Below, piece by piece: positions 1 to 11,680 of a stretch of 64,000 nt of DNA (position 1 is the stretch's first letter; each line of letters begins with the position of its first letter). The translations under genes were made by a program, and so were the position numbers. The DNA is from Certhia americana (Eukaryota > Chordata > Aves > Passeriformes > Certhiidae). The DNA lies in NCBI GenBank assembly GCA_018697195.1, contig CM031858.1, positions 109,616,944 through 109,680,943 of the forward strand, read 5' to 3'. The notes under the pieces are model-generated. The model ran no database searches and had not been told where the DNA came from. It saw only the letters and a list, made by a program, of their open reading frames with translations.

Positions 1-141
1 CTGTGCATGTACCTGTGTCTGAAACTGGTCTAAAATCCCTTTAGAAACTCAGTAGTGTCATTATAGCACTTGTAAAAACAACTGACAAATTGTGTGTAAA
101 GTTTCACAGAGCACAGGAAGGACAACTGTTTCTGTTTTCAG

Positions 142-350
142 ACATATATAATAACACATATGGAGGAGGAGGAGGAGTAGCTTCTGGTGTTGAAGAAACC
201 ACAGGTGTTGGCTATGGCACTGGTACTGGCTACGGAACAGCTGGAGGAATTTCTGGAACAGGGGAAGCAAAAGGGTCAATTGGAGGAACAATAAAAGAGT
301 ATCGAGAAGGAGGCGTGAACATGGCCTTCCTAGACAACTATTTCTCTGAG
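142..350 (+). CDS. Upstream desmoglein, penultimate coding exon
   Basis: Acceptor ttttcag ends at 141 and donor gtaatt starts at 351. The first codon is split, its first base coming from the previous exon. The exon encodes a Gly-rich stretch (five Gly from a GGA repeat near 162-176, then GYGTGTGYGT) and ends MAFLDNYFSE. The same exon ends FLDSYFSQ in mammalian DSG3. Confidence 0.85.
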
Positions 351-2797
351 GTAATTAGTTGCTATTCTTTGAGTTGTATCTGTGAGCATGCTTTCTGTTA
401 GATTCTCCTTTCCAGGTTACATGGTGGAAATCCAAGTTAATTCTACTCAGATTGAAATTTCCATGATACAAGAATGCTGTGAGAGCAAAGCTGACCACAC
501 TGGTAGGAAAAGCTACAACACTAGTAGTAGTACTGTCTTTGAGCTGCTGACAGAGTAGATGGATTGTTCAACAGCTTTTTTGTAAATTGGTGGACACACT
601 GCAGGTAGGGGTAGGAAGCAATTCAGTTATTTCAACTTTATAAGCACTCACCAAATTTATGTATTTTCCACCTTTCTCATATAATAACTTTTTGGAATTG
701 TTCACTCCTACTTCCTGTACAACTTGTTTGATGTAGTCATTTTACCCTTAAAGAACTTTAAACATCAGTTCTTCCTTATTTTTATTACCATTTCTCCTCC
801 CTATAAGACTTGTGAACTGCCTGTGACACTGATATGCAGTTTTTCAATTGGCAATGCCTTAATTAGCCTTTACGTATGGGATTAAAAAATTGGTATGGAA
901 TTTACATGATTAATAGTTTCATGGGCTATATTTTATTCATATGCATGAACTGTGAGGCATAAACGTTATAATTGCATGTCACCAAAATACCAATTAAGAT
1001 ATAAGGGTTGCTATACTTCAAAATCTAAACAAGGTTCATTGGAGGAGAGAACAGAGCACTCCTGACACCCTGAGCATGGATTTCTCCCAGACTGCAATCT
1101 TCCTGCCTTGCCCTGGAGCAGTGTGTGTTAATTGTCTGCCAGTCATAAGCCTCCACATACTACTACTGCTATTCTCCTGGACCATCTCAATCCCCATCTC
1201 TGACTCTCCCACCAAGGCCTACCCTTCCATCCTTTTCTGCTTCCTCCAACCCCATTCTGCAATCACTTTAAATTCTCCTCTTTCTTGCCTGATCTCTCTG
1301 CAATGACCATGACAGGATCCCCAACATCATCCCCACTTGGTGATTTCCTTCTTGCTCAAAATGGACTCCCCCCTGGACCCACGAAGTCTCCCCCACTGTG
1401 GACAATCCTCCATTTCATCTCCTCTTTCCTGGTCTCCTCATTGCTGCCCTAGCCACCCTGCTTCAGTCCTTTTCCTACCTATCTGAACTTTGTTCAGATA
1501 CTGCAGCCCAAAGAAGGCATCTGTTTGCCTGCCCCTTTTGCCCCATAGACAGAGCCATTGATGACAGACAAAATTTGAGATGCTACGTGTTGGCAGAAAC
1601 AAGAACAAAACACAGTAATATTTAAATAAATTTATTTACGGGTTAAAAAATGTTGATGGCTTGTTGATGTCCTATTTTTCAAGTCAGGTGGGGCTTACTG
1701 CGGTTATGGAAACTTCACTGAGGTTTGAGTATTTATGGTTAAAAACCTGACAAAATTCACTTTGTTCTTCTTCTTTTTTTTTTTTCTTTTTTTTTTTTTT
1801 TCATTTTTTTTTTTGCAAACTACAGAAAGCATTCGTGTATGCAGATGAAGATGAAGGTCGGCCAGCAAATGACTGCCTATTAATTTATGATCACGAAGGA
1901 GTCGGTACTCCTGTTGGCTCTGTGGGTTGCTGCAGCTTTATTGGAGAAGATACAGATGAAACATACTTGGATACATTAGGACCAAAATTTAAGACCCTAG
2001 CAGAGATCTGTCTGGGAAAAGAGATTGAACCTTTCCCTGATGTCAACCCACCCTGGCCAGGCGTCAACATTCCCTTCCCCAGCCCTGAAAGTGATCTAAA
2101 CCTCCCACCACCTGGCACCACCATCATTGTCAATGGAAATGCGCCTATGCCTCCCTCAGCTGGCACTACAACGGTTGTTACTGAGAACACCTACACGTCT
2201 GGGGCAACCATACAGCCCCCGAGGCCAATGCCGGATCCCTTGGTCCACGGCAACATGACGGTGACCGAGACCTACACCTCCAGCTCCCCCTCTCTTTGCG
2301 TTGACCCGCTGCGTGCGTCCAACGTCGTTGTGACAGAGAGGGTTGTCGGGCCTGCGTCTGCCTCTGATTTGCGTGGCATGCTAGATATCCCTGATCTCAC
2401 AGAGGGCTCCAACGTTATCGTCACGGAAAGAGTAATCGCGCCTAACTCCCGGCTCCCAGCATCCCTGAGCATTCCTGATTTGGTAGATGGGTCAAATGTG
2501 GTAGTGACAGAAAGGGTGTTCAGGCCGGCCTCCGGCATGCCGGGCAGCCTTATAAATATTCCCTCAGAGTTATCCAACGCCCACAACGTGGTGGTCACAG
2601 AGAGAGTAGTGTCAGGGTCTGGGATGAGCAGCCTGGGAGGAACAAACCTGGGAGGAGCAAATCTGGGGGGCCTGAGCACCGCAGGCCAGATGCTCAGTGC
2701 CGACTGTCATCTTAGCCAGGGAATGGGCACAGCATCTCCAGGCACCTCCCGGAGACGAGTGACAAAGTACAGCACCGTGCAGTATTCCAGTCAGTAA
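142..2797 (+). CDS. Desmoglein (DSG1/DSG3/DSG4 type), 3' part: last two coding exons
   Basis: The C-terminal end of a desmosomal cadherin; its extracellular and membrane parts lie upstream of the window. Two exons are seen (142-350 and 1826-2797), joined in frame as ...YFSE|KAFVYADED. The first is Gly/Thr/Tyr-rich and ends in a FLDNYFSE motif. The second carries the conserved CCSFI and [12 protein letters not shown] segments (plakoglobin-binding intracellular cadherin segment) and at least four desmoglein repeats with the core NVVVTERV. The stop codon is TAA at 2795-2797. Desmogleins anchor keratin filaments to desmosomes through plakoglobin and desmoplakin. The gene lies directly upstream of DSG2 on the same strand, as the DSG1/DSG4/DSG3 group does in mammals. 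The NNTY-Gly-rich exon resembles DSG1/DSG3 rather than DSG2. I cannot assign the exact paralogue from the tail alone, so no symbol is given. Confidence 0.88.
351..1825 (+). other. Intron of the upstream desmoglein
   Basis: This GT-AG intron separates the last two coding exons. It holds no recognisable gene. Its 3' end has an unusually long, almost pure T tract (about 1766-1814) directly before the acceptor at 1824-1825. Confidence 0.8.
1826..2797 (+). CDS. Upstream desmoglein, last coding exon with desmoglein repeats
   Basis: The exon opens in phase 0 (KAFVYADEDEG) and encodes 323 residues to TAA at 2795-2797. Desmoglein repeat cores start at 2321, 2411, 2495 and 2585, giving spacings of 30, 28 and 30 residues. 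A degenerate earlier unit (MTVTETYT) lies near 2257. The end, KYSTVQYSSQ, closely parallels the end of DSG2 at 37309 ([10 protein letters not shown]). Long antisense frames over this exon are shadows. Confidence 0.9.
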   Translation, partial: KAFVYADEDEGRPANDCLLIYDHEGVGTPVGSVGCCSFIGEDTDETYLDTLGPKFKTLAEICLGKEIEPFPDVNPPWPGVNIPFPSPESDLNLPPPGTTIIVNGNAPMPPSAGTTTVVTENTYTSGATIQPPRPMPDPLVHGNMTVTETYTSSSPSLCVDPLRASNVVVTERVVGPASASDLRGMLDIPDLTEGSNVIVTERVIAPNSRLPASLSIPDLVDGSNVVVTERVFRPASGMPGSLINIPSELSNAHNVVVTERVVSGSGMSSLGGTNLGGANLGGLSTAGQMLSADCHLSQGMGTASPGTSRRRVTKYSTVQYSSQ

Positions 2798-4140
2798 GGC
2801 CTCTGCGGGCACCCCTTCCTGCTGAAATCTCCATTTGCACCAATACTCATTAGCTGCCACCCACCAAGAATATTGTTATTATTTATAACTAAGAAATAGC
2901 GCTAAAATTTCACGGATTCCTGCTTGTGTGAGGAATCTCTGATGGGTGCCCCATTTTGAGGTCAAATTCAGGACTTCGTCAGTGAAGGGAAAATAGAAGT
3001 TAGCTTTAAATTTATTTCTTTCCACCTAGCACTGCAAGGGTATAAACATACTAGTATTTTTGGAGAGAGGGTCTGATGACTGAGGAGAGCGGCGAGAGGG
3101 GATCCTGGCACGCACACAGTACCAGCATGAATTAATGTCATGCAAAAGCATGTTAAAATACTGTGCAGCTGAGTGATCTCTCACAATAAGCAAATTTGGG
3201 TTAATACGCCCTCACTGACAAGAGAGGAAAAGAATGTAGTTAATAATTAGTCAACTCAAGACTAAATAAGCACTTTCAAATGTATCATTTTATTTTGCAT
3301 GTAATTCAAGAAGCGCTACAAAACGGCACTTTCAACCATTTCTCCCATCACCAACAATAGTTATAAATAATAATTATATAAACATAAAGCACTTCCATTG
3401 CTTTCTGAAGTTCTCAGTAAACAAATACCCTGACACAGCCTGCTATGCCGTTCCTGTCATGGTGAGGAATGATTTGTCGCAGCTGGTGCTGCTGTGTTGA
3501 AACTGTCATCCAGGAAGATGTTGGCTTCATCCTTTCTCCATTGCCATTACAGCTTTACTTAAATCTAAAAGGACTTCAGTGACAACCAGGAACTCTTAGA
3601 TTCTTGTGCCAAATTATGACTACCATTTAAATCACCAGTGTCAGATTATATTAAGAGGGCTATAATATATTGTGCCAATTCTCGTCTCAAATACTGATAA
3701 GAAAAGAAAATCTTGGAATCTTTGTGATGTGAGGAGGCAATAGCAAGTATTGTACTACTGATGCTGGTAGCTGAATTCTTCCTGAAAAGAAAAAACACTT
3801 GGAGTCAATATAAATTTGCTAATAAGCAATGTGGAGAATTTTTATCTCATATGTCAATGTATTTTGCATTGATATTTTGAAAGTTTATTTGAATGTATTA
3901 ATTGAAAAAGTCTTTATGAGTCTATAAACTTAATTAAATCTGGCTTTTATTTTCCCAGAAAAACAGCTCTAGTGGACTCTGTTATTCTAATAATACCTTA
4001 ACATGTCTTAGAATATGACCTGAAGGAACAAAATACTGAAATATATCTTTTATCTCATTTTACTTCTGTATCATATGTATAGTAACCATAGCGTACCCAA
4101 CATTGCTTCAGTGTAAATAAAATAGAGTTATAGGGAGGGA
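2798..4140 (+). other. Probable 3'UTR of the upstream desmoglein
   Basis: This is AT-rich non-coding sequence after the stop codon. The first AATAAA after the stop is at 4116-4121, which would give a 3'UTR of about 1.3 kb. A weaker ATTAAA lies near 3933. The exact cleavage site is inferred. Confidence 0.55.
4116..4121 (+). terminator. AATAAA polyadenylation signal (upstream desmoglein)
   Basis: First canonical hexamer downstream of the stop at 2797, within gtgtaaataaaatag. Use is inferred from position only. Confidence 0.5.
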
Positions 4141-7100
4141 CTAGCTTTTTTTGCTAGACCACCAATTCAGTAGTTTCCCTGCAAATTTTGCTTCTTTGGC
4201 TTTTACAAATAGGTTATTGAAAAGTTTAAGAGTTGTCTGTGAACCTCCCACTCTATAAAATGGAAAAGAAACTCAATTGCATATACAGACTAACTTACCT
4301 CAGAAGGAATGGATGACCCCTTTCTGAATCTGATACCAAGAAAAGGTTTTTTAAAATATCTTTTTTGAGATGCAACTAGATCTGCTGTCAACAACAGCCT
4401 GCAGTGTCCCCTGAGTCAATGCCACTGTCAGCATCAGTAAACCCCAGGAGCCATGACCAAGGCTGCCTCCAGGAAAGGTCCCTTCCATAGCTTCAGGTTC
4501 TCTTCTACAGCAACAACTGAGTATGCTAGAGGGTCTCCCTATTAAATCTGACTTATTGCTGGTTTTTGCTTCTGTAGCCTTGATTATCTTAAGTGTCACT
4601 AAAATTGCATTGACTTCAAAAGGATTAGTCTTTCCCATAAGTTATGTACCAACTGTAATTATGGGTCCTGGAACCATTCTTTAAAAAAGGAAAATAGGTA
4701 CTAATATATAAAGCTATATCCTTTAACATCTGGAGAACTTGTGCCGAAATTCACTAAAATTCTGAAAAACTCCCTTTCATTTTGCGAACCACCTGTTTTT
4801 GTTTAAAAACAAATATTTAAAATATATATGATTGTCTGGTATATAAAAAAAACCTATGCAATACAGCCAAACCCCACTAGAAAATATTTCAATGTAAAAA
4901 CAAATATTAAGTCTAGTGTAAATATTTCTATAATCATCTTAAGCAAATCAGAAATATTTTCCTGAATTGTGTTCAAAGTAATAAAACTAGTCTTCAGAAG
5001 CACATGCAGAATTCCTTGAACAGGAATGCAATGTGAAGTATGAGTGTCTGAACTATGGTCTCTTGCATGTCTAGAAATAGGGGAAGAATGAATAGAAAAA
5101 AATAGAGAAATAGAAAACTAATAGAAAAATAGAGAAAAAATGTTGTTTCAAAGGACAGATTCTGGTTATGTGGTGGTTGTCTACTCCTAGTACTATCTTT
5201 TACCAACTTTTTAATTATCAATTATTACATAATGCAATTTCTTGAAATATTTCTAGCATCTTTTAATAATGGTTTCTCACAACAAACAGCAATTGCAGTG
5301 CAATTGCAGTACACTTCTGAATATTAACTCCTATTGCTGTGTAATTTTTACAAACTTCCTAAAAATTGTTTTCTTAGTGAATTGAAGATTCTTTTAGGTT
5401 AATTGTAGAAGAAAAAAATGCATGTGAAGATGTGAACAAATACTTGGTTCATTAAAAATTCTGTTCAAATTCTTTTTCTAGCTTCATTGATTTAAAAATA
5501 GCATACAGTTTAATTCTGGCCAGCAGACATTAGTTTTGTTTCTTTTCTTTCAGTATAATTTAAAAGCCTATCTGCTGTCTTACCTTTAATTGTATTGTTT
5601 AATAATGAAGAAGGAATGGTTTTCAGGGAAGAAAGTAGTGATATCAGTTCTGCTCTAAACCATTCAAGAAAAACACTCTTACTTACAGTCAGCAGCACGC
5701 AATACCAAGTGTATGGCTTGCTTTTTTTTGTTGGTTTTTTTTTTTTTTTTTTATAACTCTGGTTTATTTGGTAATAGGATCCTACAGATCCTGCAGTTTT
5801 AAACAGGCTCTTTGAGATCTTGGCATGATGAGAACTATACTGACAGGGAGGAAAACAGAGCAACAAGCTGAGGGTCTTGTTAGATTTCTATCTTAGGAAC
5901 GTTGTCTCAATTTGAACTGCAAGTTTCAGTACTTTTTACTCTGTCCTAATTCTGTGGTAAAAAAATAACACTTTTAAACTGTTGTGAGCAGCACCTACTA
6001 TGCACAATATGAAAAGGCCACACAATTTAAGCAACAATTAAAAATTCTGCCATTTTGCTTGAATTAACATAACTGCATAATTCAAATGCTCCTCACTATT
6101 GAGTCACCAAATGCATCATTTAAATTTTATTTAAAATATAAGAAATATTACTGTGGGCTTGTGTTTTCATAAATAAAAATACTAGAGATTTGTTTGTAAT
6201 AACTTCTGAATGGCACTGAAAAATACAATAAATGATCATTTGGAACATCAGGTTTTACATAGAGTGGCTCAGGATATATTTTTTTTCCATTTATCAGTGG
6301 GAAATACAGTTCCCTTAAAACTGATGTGTTTTGTTCTGGGTTTTTTTTTTTTTTTTTTTTTTTTCTTTTAAAGAAAAGTCATTCTTTCACACACAAAAAA
6401 CCCCAAACAAACAAACAAACAAAACAAAAAAAAATCATGTATTAAGCAAATGTCATCTAATCTATCATTTTATTTTGCCGTAACACTTTGACATCTTTTT
6501 TCTGCAGTTTCATACAGAATGATTATTGGCACTCACACATATTTCAGATAATGGTTCAAGTGTCTTTTCAGCAAGTTAGGTTAGAAGAAAAAATTGTCCA
6601 TCTTCAAATTTATAGCAACTTTGCTATCAGACTGATGATGCTGCCAAATCCAGTGCAACAAAGATAATTTATCATTTATCTTTTGTGTATTTAGAACCTG
6701 CTTCAACAGAAATGGACCAAAACTCTGTTACACAACATCAGTTTTTATGCTCTAGCAACTTTAGTTGAAATATATGGGAGCACAGATATAAGTCAAAAAT
6801 GGGTGAATAGACAATGTTATTTCATATTCTAAATGCACTTAAATTTTATAAAAAGGAGAATAATGACAAAATTACAACTGGTGACAGTTTTGGATGCACA
6901 TTTGTATAATGATGAATCTCTCATGCTTTCTTGTTGTGACCAGTTGTTAAACAGCTTATTGTAATTCAGGAGACAGTGCAAAAAGTTATGAAATAGAATA
7001 GTCACAAAATGACAACTTAGGAAACAAAAGCTGCTTAGTTGACACCCACCATGTACCCTGACTTCTGATGTTCATCTGGTGCTGTTGGGCCTACCTGCAA

Positions 7101-9080
7101 TTTGGTTTTATATGTTCAAACTTTTTATTTGTCCAACCTCTTGGGAAAGCTCTAAAAGAATGAAAAAAACCATACATATACTATTACAGGCTTCCTTCCA
7201 GCTCCTTCAAAGATTTGTTTCAAGCCAGTCAAAATCTAGGTAAAACAAATGGCAATTTTGTACCTGCAGGCTTTGATTTTACAGTGATCCAGTACCAAAG
7301 ATCTAGGTGAGAGTCTGTTCCTCTGCCAGTCACTGCAGGCTCAGGTTGTCAGGGAGGTGAATTGTGACACCTGAACAGGACTCAAGAGACAAAGAGGATT
7401 CCCTATAGGATCTCGGTAAGTTGCTTCATTTTCCTGAATTTTCAATAAATTGTCTTTGAAAAGAGGAATTCCAACTTAATCTCTTCACCTTAGGAATATG
7501 ATTACAAATTCATCAATGATTGCAAGATGCTCAGGTGTTAAGGTGTTTTGGTAAACCCCATAAACACATTGTCAGCAATGCGCCTGAAGCACATATGCAG
7601 AGGGACATCACAAGCCTTTGATGGTGAATATCTATTATAATGAGTGCTATTTGACTGTAAAATCCACTCTAGATCAAATGTTTGAATATAAATAGCAAAA
7701 TAACAGCCATTGGACATGCAAAATTTATAAATACTAGTAGGAAAGTAATGCTTTTCTTGCGTTATTTCTGGGTATGTACATCTGACTTTCATCTTTGAGA
7801 CTTTCTTAATTAATATATTGCTGAATAAAAGTGACGATGGTAAGCTGTAGGTGCACCAAGAGCCTTAGAAAGGGACTGGAGAAATTCATGTATAACAGGA
7901 CAACAAATACAAACTAAATAGCCCCGTCTGGGAGAGTACTGGGGGTTGGACTGCAAACAGTGTTCAGGCTGGTACACACTTCCTAAATAGCATCTCTCAT
8001 TGCCAATCTCAGAGACAGAATGAAAAGAAATACACCCTTTTTTATCCTGAGTCTTATCAGTTCTGCTCCACTGTCATGTGGAGGTTGCTTTAAATTTTAT
8101 TACACCTAAGTTCAGAGTTCAAACTAAAAATTCAGCAGGGTTGACAGTGATTACAAATAGCTTTCTTCATCACCTTTGAAAAGCTGTCTAATCTCAGTTC
8201 TAGGAGATTGTCTGGGATTCACACTTCTTATGGAGGAATCATCTGAAAGCATCTGAAACAGGCAAGTGTTAATGGAAAGTTGTCAGTCAACACTGATGTT
8301 AACCAATATGGTTTGCACATTCATAGATGTGCAACCATTAGGGAAGAATAAAAAAGAGAATGAAGTCCTTGGATTATTTGGGATTTTTCCTTTTTCCTTT
8401 TTGCCATTTAAATCAGTACAAATTTTGATTAAACAGAGTACAAGTGGTCTTGGAGTGATGGGATACATATTCTGAAACCATCCCACACAGAAGTGCACAT
8501 GTCCATGGCCCTCCCTGACAGAAGTCTTACCAGGCCCAACTCTTACCTTGTTCTGTCATCATTTGTGATTCCCAGAGTAACTCACTTGATATTTTAAATT
8601 CCTGAAACTATAGCTTATTATTTCCTCATTCATCCTGAAAATACTGCTACTTTTCACAGCATTGTAATCAGTGAGTACTTTTAAACACTTCTAAAGTTTG
8701 TCACAGGAAAACCCTATAGTATGAACATAAATAAGTGAAAAGTGAATCTAGGATTCAAAGTAAAGCCCACAAGCAATATTCAAGAGAACAGGGGCTGAGA
8801 TGCAAAGTTCATGTAAAACTAGGCAACATGGCAAATTCCTAGCAATATATATTCTTGTTTTGATTTGTAGGCTAAAAGTGAAAGAGAAGGTGAAAGAAAG
8901 AGCATCTAGTCTTTTCCAGGGGGGGTGGGGTGCGATGGGACAAAAGGGGAAAAGAGAGGGGGAGAAAGTCTAATTCTGGGAAGTGCTTTAGACCACAGCA
9001 CCATCCATTCAAGTAATTACAAGAAAAAGGAAGTGCAAACAAAGTTATAAGGTCAGAGTTTACAGCAGATTTCCAGTACT
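4141..9080. other. Intergenic DNA, no gene seen
   Basis: AT-rich sequence with only short chance ORFs and no splice-joined coding signal. It contains poly-T tracts (about 5731-5751 and 6341-6364), a CAAA-rich run (about 6401-6433) and one G-rich motif listed separately. Confidence 0.7.
8919..8949 (+). other. G-quadruplex-type motif
   Basis: Four runs of at least three G separated by loops of 1, 6 and 6 bases fit the G3+N1-7 pattern. It lies in a purine-rich stretch (about 8876-8967) between genes. No function can be assigned. Confidence 0.45.
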
Positions 9081-9089
9081 CGAAGAAGG

Positions 9090-9492
9090 CCTAGAAGAGT
9101 GAAGAAGAAGGACATTTTAAAAGGACATGAAGTGATAGACAATGGAGAATGGCTTTAAACTGAAGGAGGGTTTAGATTAGATATTAGGAAGAAAATCTTT
9201 ACTGTGAGAGTGCTGAGACACTAAGCCCCATCCCTGGAAGTGTTCAAGGCCAGGCTCGATGGGGCGTGAAAAGCCTCTTTTTGCAGGGCTGCTCTTGGAT
9301 CACTCCTCTCCCAATTTATACTTGAGCCCAGTTTTACTCCATCCTAGGTGCAGAATCCAGCATTTCAGCTTGTTAAATTCCATTAATCACTGCCCAATGG
9401 TCCAATCTATCTAGATCTCCCTGCAAGACATCCCATCCAGGGAGGTTGAAACTAGATGATCTCTAAGGTCTCAAGATTCTGTGATTCTACAT
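9090..9492 (+). mobile_element. CR1 LINE 3' end, interrupted by an antisense CR1 fragment
   Basis: The sense CR1 3' end is recognised by the stretch running from TTAGGAAGAAAATCTTTACTG through TCCCTGGAAGTGTTCAAGG (about 9186-9260) and again by AACTAGATGATCTCTAAGG near the end (9449-9467), followed by the usual tip. Between them, about 9268-9440 is CR1 in the opposite direction. Its reverse complement reads as the C-terminal part of the CR1 reverse-transcriptase ORF, with LKYKLGEE and LQGDLDRLDHW like segments and stop codons. The element is dead. Confidence 0.8.
9268..9440 (-). mobile_element. Antisense CR1 ORF2 fragment nested in a sense CR1
   Basis: On the minus strand this reads as degraded CR1 ORF2 (motifs DLDRLDHW, ILHLG-like and KYKLGEE, with an in-frame stop after the last). 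It is flanked on both sides by plus-strand CR1 3'-end sequence. Borders are approximate. Confidence 0.7.
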
Positions 9493-9875
9493 CCCCAATC
9501 ACTAATAAAGCACCTGACTACATCAGCATCCCCTCTCATGTCACCAGGAGACACTGAATAGGAAAGCCTGGTGCTTTAAAGGACTGGAGTTCACTGTCCC
9601 ATCTAACTTGTTTATGTTTTATTCAGTCAAACTTGTCTAATGTAAATGGGAAGAGAAGAGACTCCACAGAAGATCAATTCTAGCACTACCTTTTCTGAAA
9701 AATGGACATCATAACCCCAAGAATTTTCAATAAGGAGGATTCAACAGGCTTCCAGTTGTCCTTTTATTCCTACTGGAAAGTTCAACTGGTAGCTTACTTA
9801 AATCTTCCCTTTTTTGCAATTTGTCATTCTTTGTAAATGCAGAGAGCACATAAGTCCTTTCTAATGTACTTTTTA
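9493..9875. other. Intergenic DNA, nothing recognised
   Basis: No coding or repeat signal that I can name. Confidence 0.5.
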
Positions 9876-9950
9876 AAAATCATGGAATCATAGAACAGAT
9901 TGGTTTGGAAGGCCTTTTGAAAGATTATCTAGTACAATCTCCTGGGTTTG
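9876..9950 (-). mobile_element. CR1 LINE 3' tip, antisense
   Basis: The stretch from ATCATGGAATCATAGAACAG through TTGGTTTGGAAGGCCTTTTG is the reverse complement of the CR1 3' end with its ATTCTATG-type repeats. Only the tip is clear. Confidence 0.6.
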
Positions 9951-10110
9951 TGATTACTGTCATACTGAAGTTTCTTGAAGCCTGTAAGAACATGGGAACC
10001 AAGATTCCCTTTTATCTTCAGACTGACCACTTTATCTTTATTAGCATGAATCTTGTGACTCCTCCTGAGCACATTTCTCACTTTATATATCAAAGACTTA
10101 GAAAATTTGA

Positions 10111-10112
<2 letters not shown>

Positions 10113-10151
<39 letters not shown>

Positions 10152-10162
10152 TATATATATAG
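10113..10162. repeat. (TA)n microsatellite with (AC)n interruption
   Basis: About 50 bp of alternating AT with a short CACACACA core. Confidence 0.9.
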
Positions 10163-10224
10163 CATCTTGAGGGTCTTTCTAGTTAATTTGGAATTATTAT
10201 TATTAACATATTGTATTATTATAG

Positions 10225-10305
10225 CCTAATCTAGTTGAAGATGTTCTTGTTCATTGCATTGGGCTAAATGACCTTTAAATGTCCCTTTCAGCCCAAACCA
10301 TTCTT
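10225..10305 (+). mobile_element. CR1 LINE 3' tip, sense
   Basis: GGGCTAAATGACCTTTAAAT followed by TCAGCCCAAACCATTCTTTA matches the sense CR1 3' terminus. Upstream CR1 sequence is too decayed to trace. Confidence 0.6.
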
Positions 10306-10930
10306 TAAAACAGAAGTGACTTTCTGTTATCACCACCAGTCCATTGATAACTGGCAAACACATTATAGAATCTCTTTTATGAGCTGACTGAAATCTGCCC
10401 CAAAAATCAATTGAGTTCTCATTCCTGAATTTCCAATCAAGACATTCCAAACACCACCAATCAGAGTTCAACATCCCTCTAATTTCCAGCCTAATCTTCC
10501 AGTCAGTTGATATCTAGTCTCCTGCCTGCATTGTTCTTCAGCTTTAAAATGGAGGCCTCTTTTTTTGCTAAACCAACTTCTTCAAAGGTTACCTACTGAC
10601 ATAGTGCAGAGGCACACACAATAGTTTTATGTTTACTAGTTCATGTACTTCAGTTGTGACAGGAAAAAAAAAAAATAGAAGAATACTGTTTTTCTTCTGA
10701 GACTGGGAATTCCACATTCCTGTATCTGCAGTCCCTGAAAACTTACACTGTACCATTGCAGCTAATACTGGACTTGATAGATTAGAGTAAGAACAGCTGA
10801 GATTTTTTTCCAAAGTGCAACCTTTCAAAACTATATTTCTGTTGAATACAGGTCAGTTGTTCAGCACTGACGAAAATTCACAGACCAAAAAGAGGCTAAT
10901 ATTTCTGCTTACGCCAAACACAAGTATCAC
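10306..10930. other. Intergenic DNA, nothing recognised
   Basis: Contains a short poly-A run near 10663-10675. No gene signal was seen. Confidence 0.5.
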
Positions 10931-10939
10931 ATGGGAAAG

Positions 10940-11680
10940 GAGTGGTTACAGAGCAGCCCTGCAGAGGGGGATCTGGGGGTGTTCTGATGTAAGCAGGAGG
11001 CTCAGTGGGAGTCAGCATTGCACTGGCAGCCCAGAGGGAGCCCCCAACCTGGGGTACATCAAACACAGCACATCCAGTCAGTCTTAAAAGGAAATTATTC
11101 TGTCGTGCTCAGTGTTGGTGTGGCGTCACTTGGAGCGCTGAGTGCAGTGGCCCTGCACGTGTCAAGAACAATGTGAGGGTCCTTTAAAGTGTCCAGAGGA
11201 GAGAAACAAAGCTGGTGAAAGGGCTGGAAGGAATCTTCTATGAGAAGTGTCTGAGGACTTTGGGTTTGTCTAGCTTGGAGGAAGGTGGCTAAGGGGCAAC
11301 CTCACTGCTTCCTACAGCCTCTCAAAGAGGAGAAGTGGAGAGGGAGGTGTTGATCTACTCTCCCTGGTACCCAGCGACAGCACATGTGGGAATAGCTCAA
11401 AGCTCTACCAGGGGAGTTTCCAACTGGACATCAGGAAGCATTTCTATAATGAGTGGTTTTTCAAACACTGGAACAGGCTTCCTAGAGAGATAGTTGATGC
11501 CCCAAGCAACCAATAGTTAAGAGGCTTTACAACTGTGCCCTATGACATGCTGTAGCTTTTGGTCAGCCCTGAAGTAGTCAGGCAATTGGAATGACTAATT
11601 GTTGTCTCTTCCAGCTGAACTATTCTATTCTATTTATTTTATTCTATTCTACTTGCTGCACAGCAGAGCAATTGTTTATT
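10940..11680 (+). mobile_element. CR1 LINE, about 700 bp 3' fragment
   Basis: The recognisable CR1 course runs from the ORF2 C-terminus (GAGCAGCCCTGCAGAGGGGG, about 10950) through CCAGAGGAGAGAAACAAAG (11192) and TGGACATCAGGAAGCATTTC (about 11425) to a CR1-type tail. It ends in an (ATTCT)n run at about 11623-11652. Many substitutions and stops show it is inactive. Short ORFs here are remnants. Confidence 0.85.

Noticed and set aside
1891..2860. Antisense ORFs over the last exon of the upstream desmoglein
   Set aside because: Shadows of the real coding frame (reverse translation of the VVVTERV repeats).
10940..11187. Small ORFs near 10815-11187
   Set aside because: They lie in a decayed CR1 and are remnants of its reverse-transcriptase ORF.
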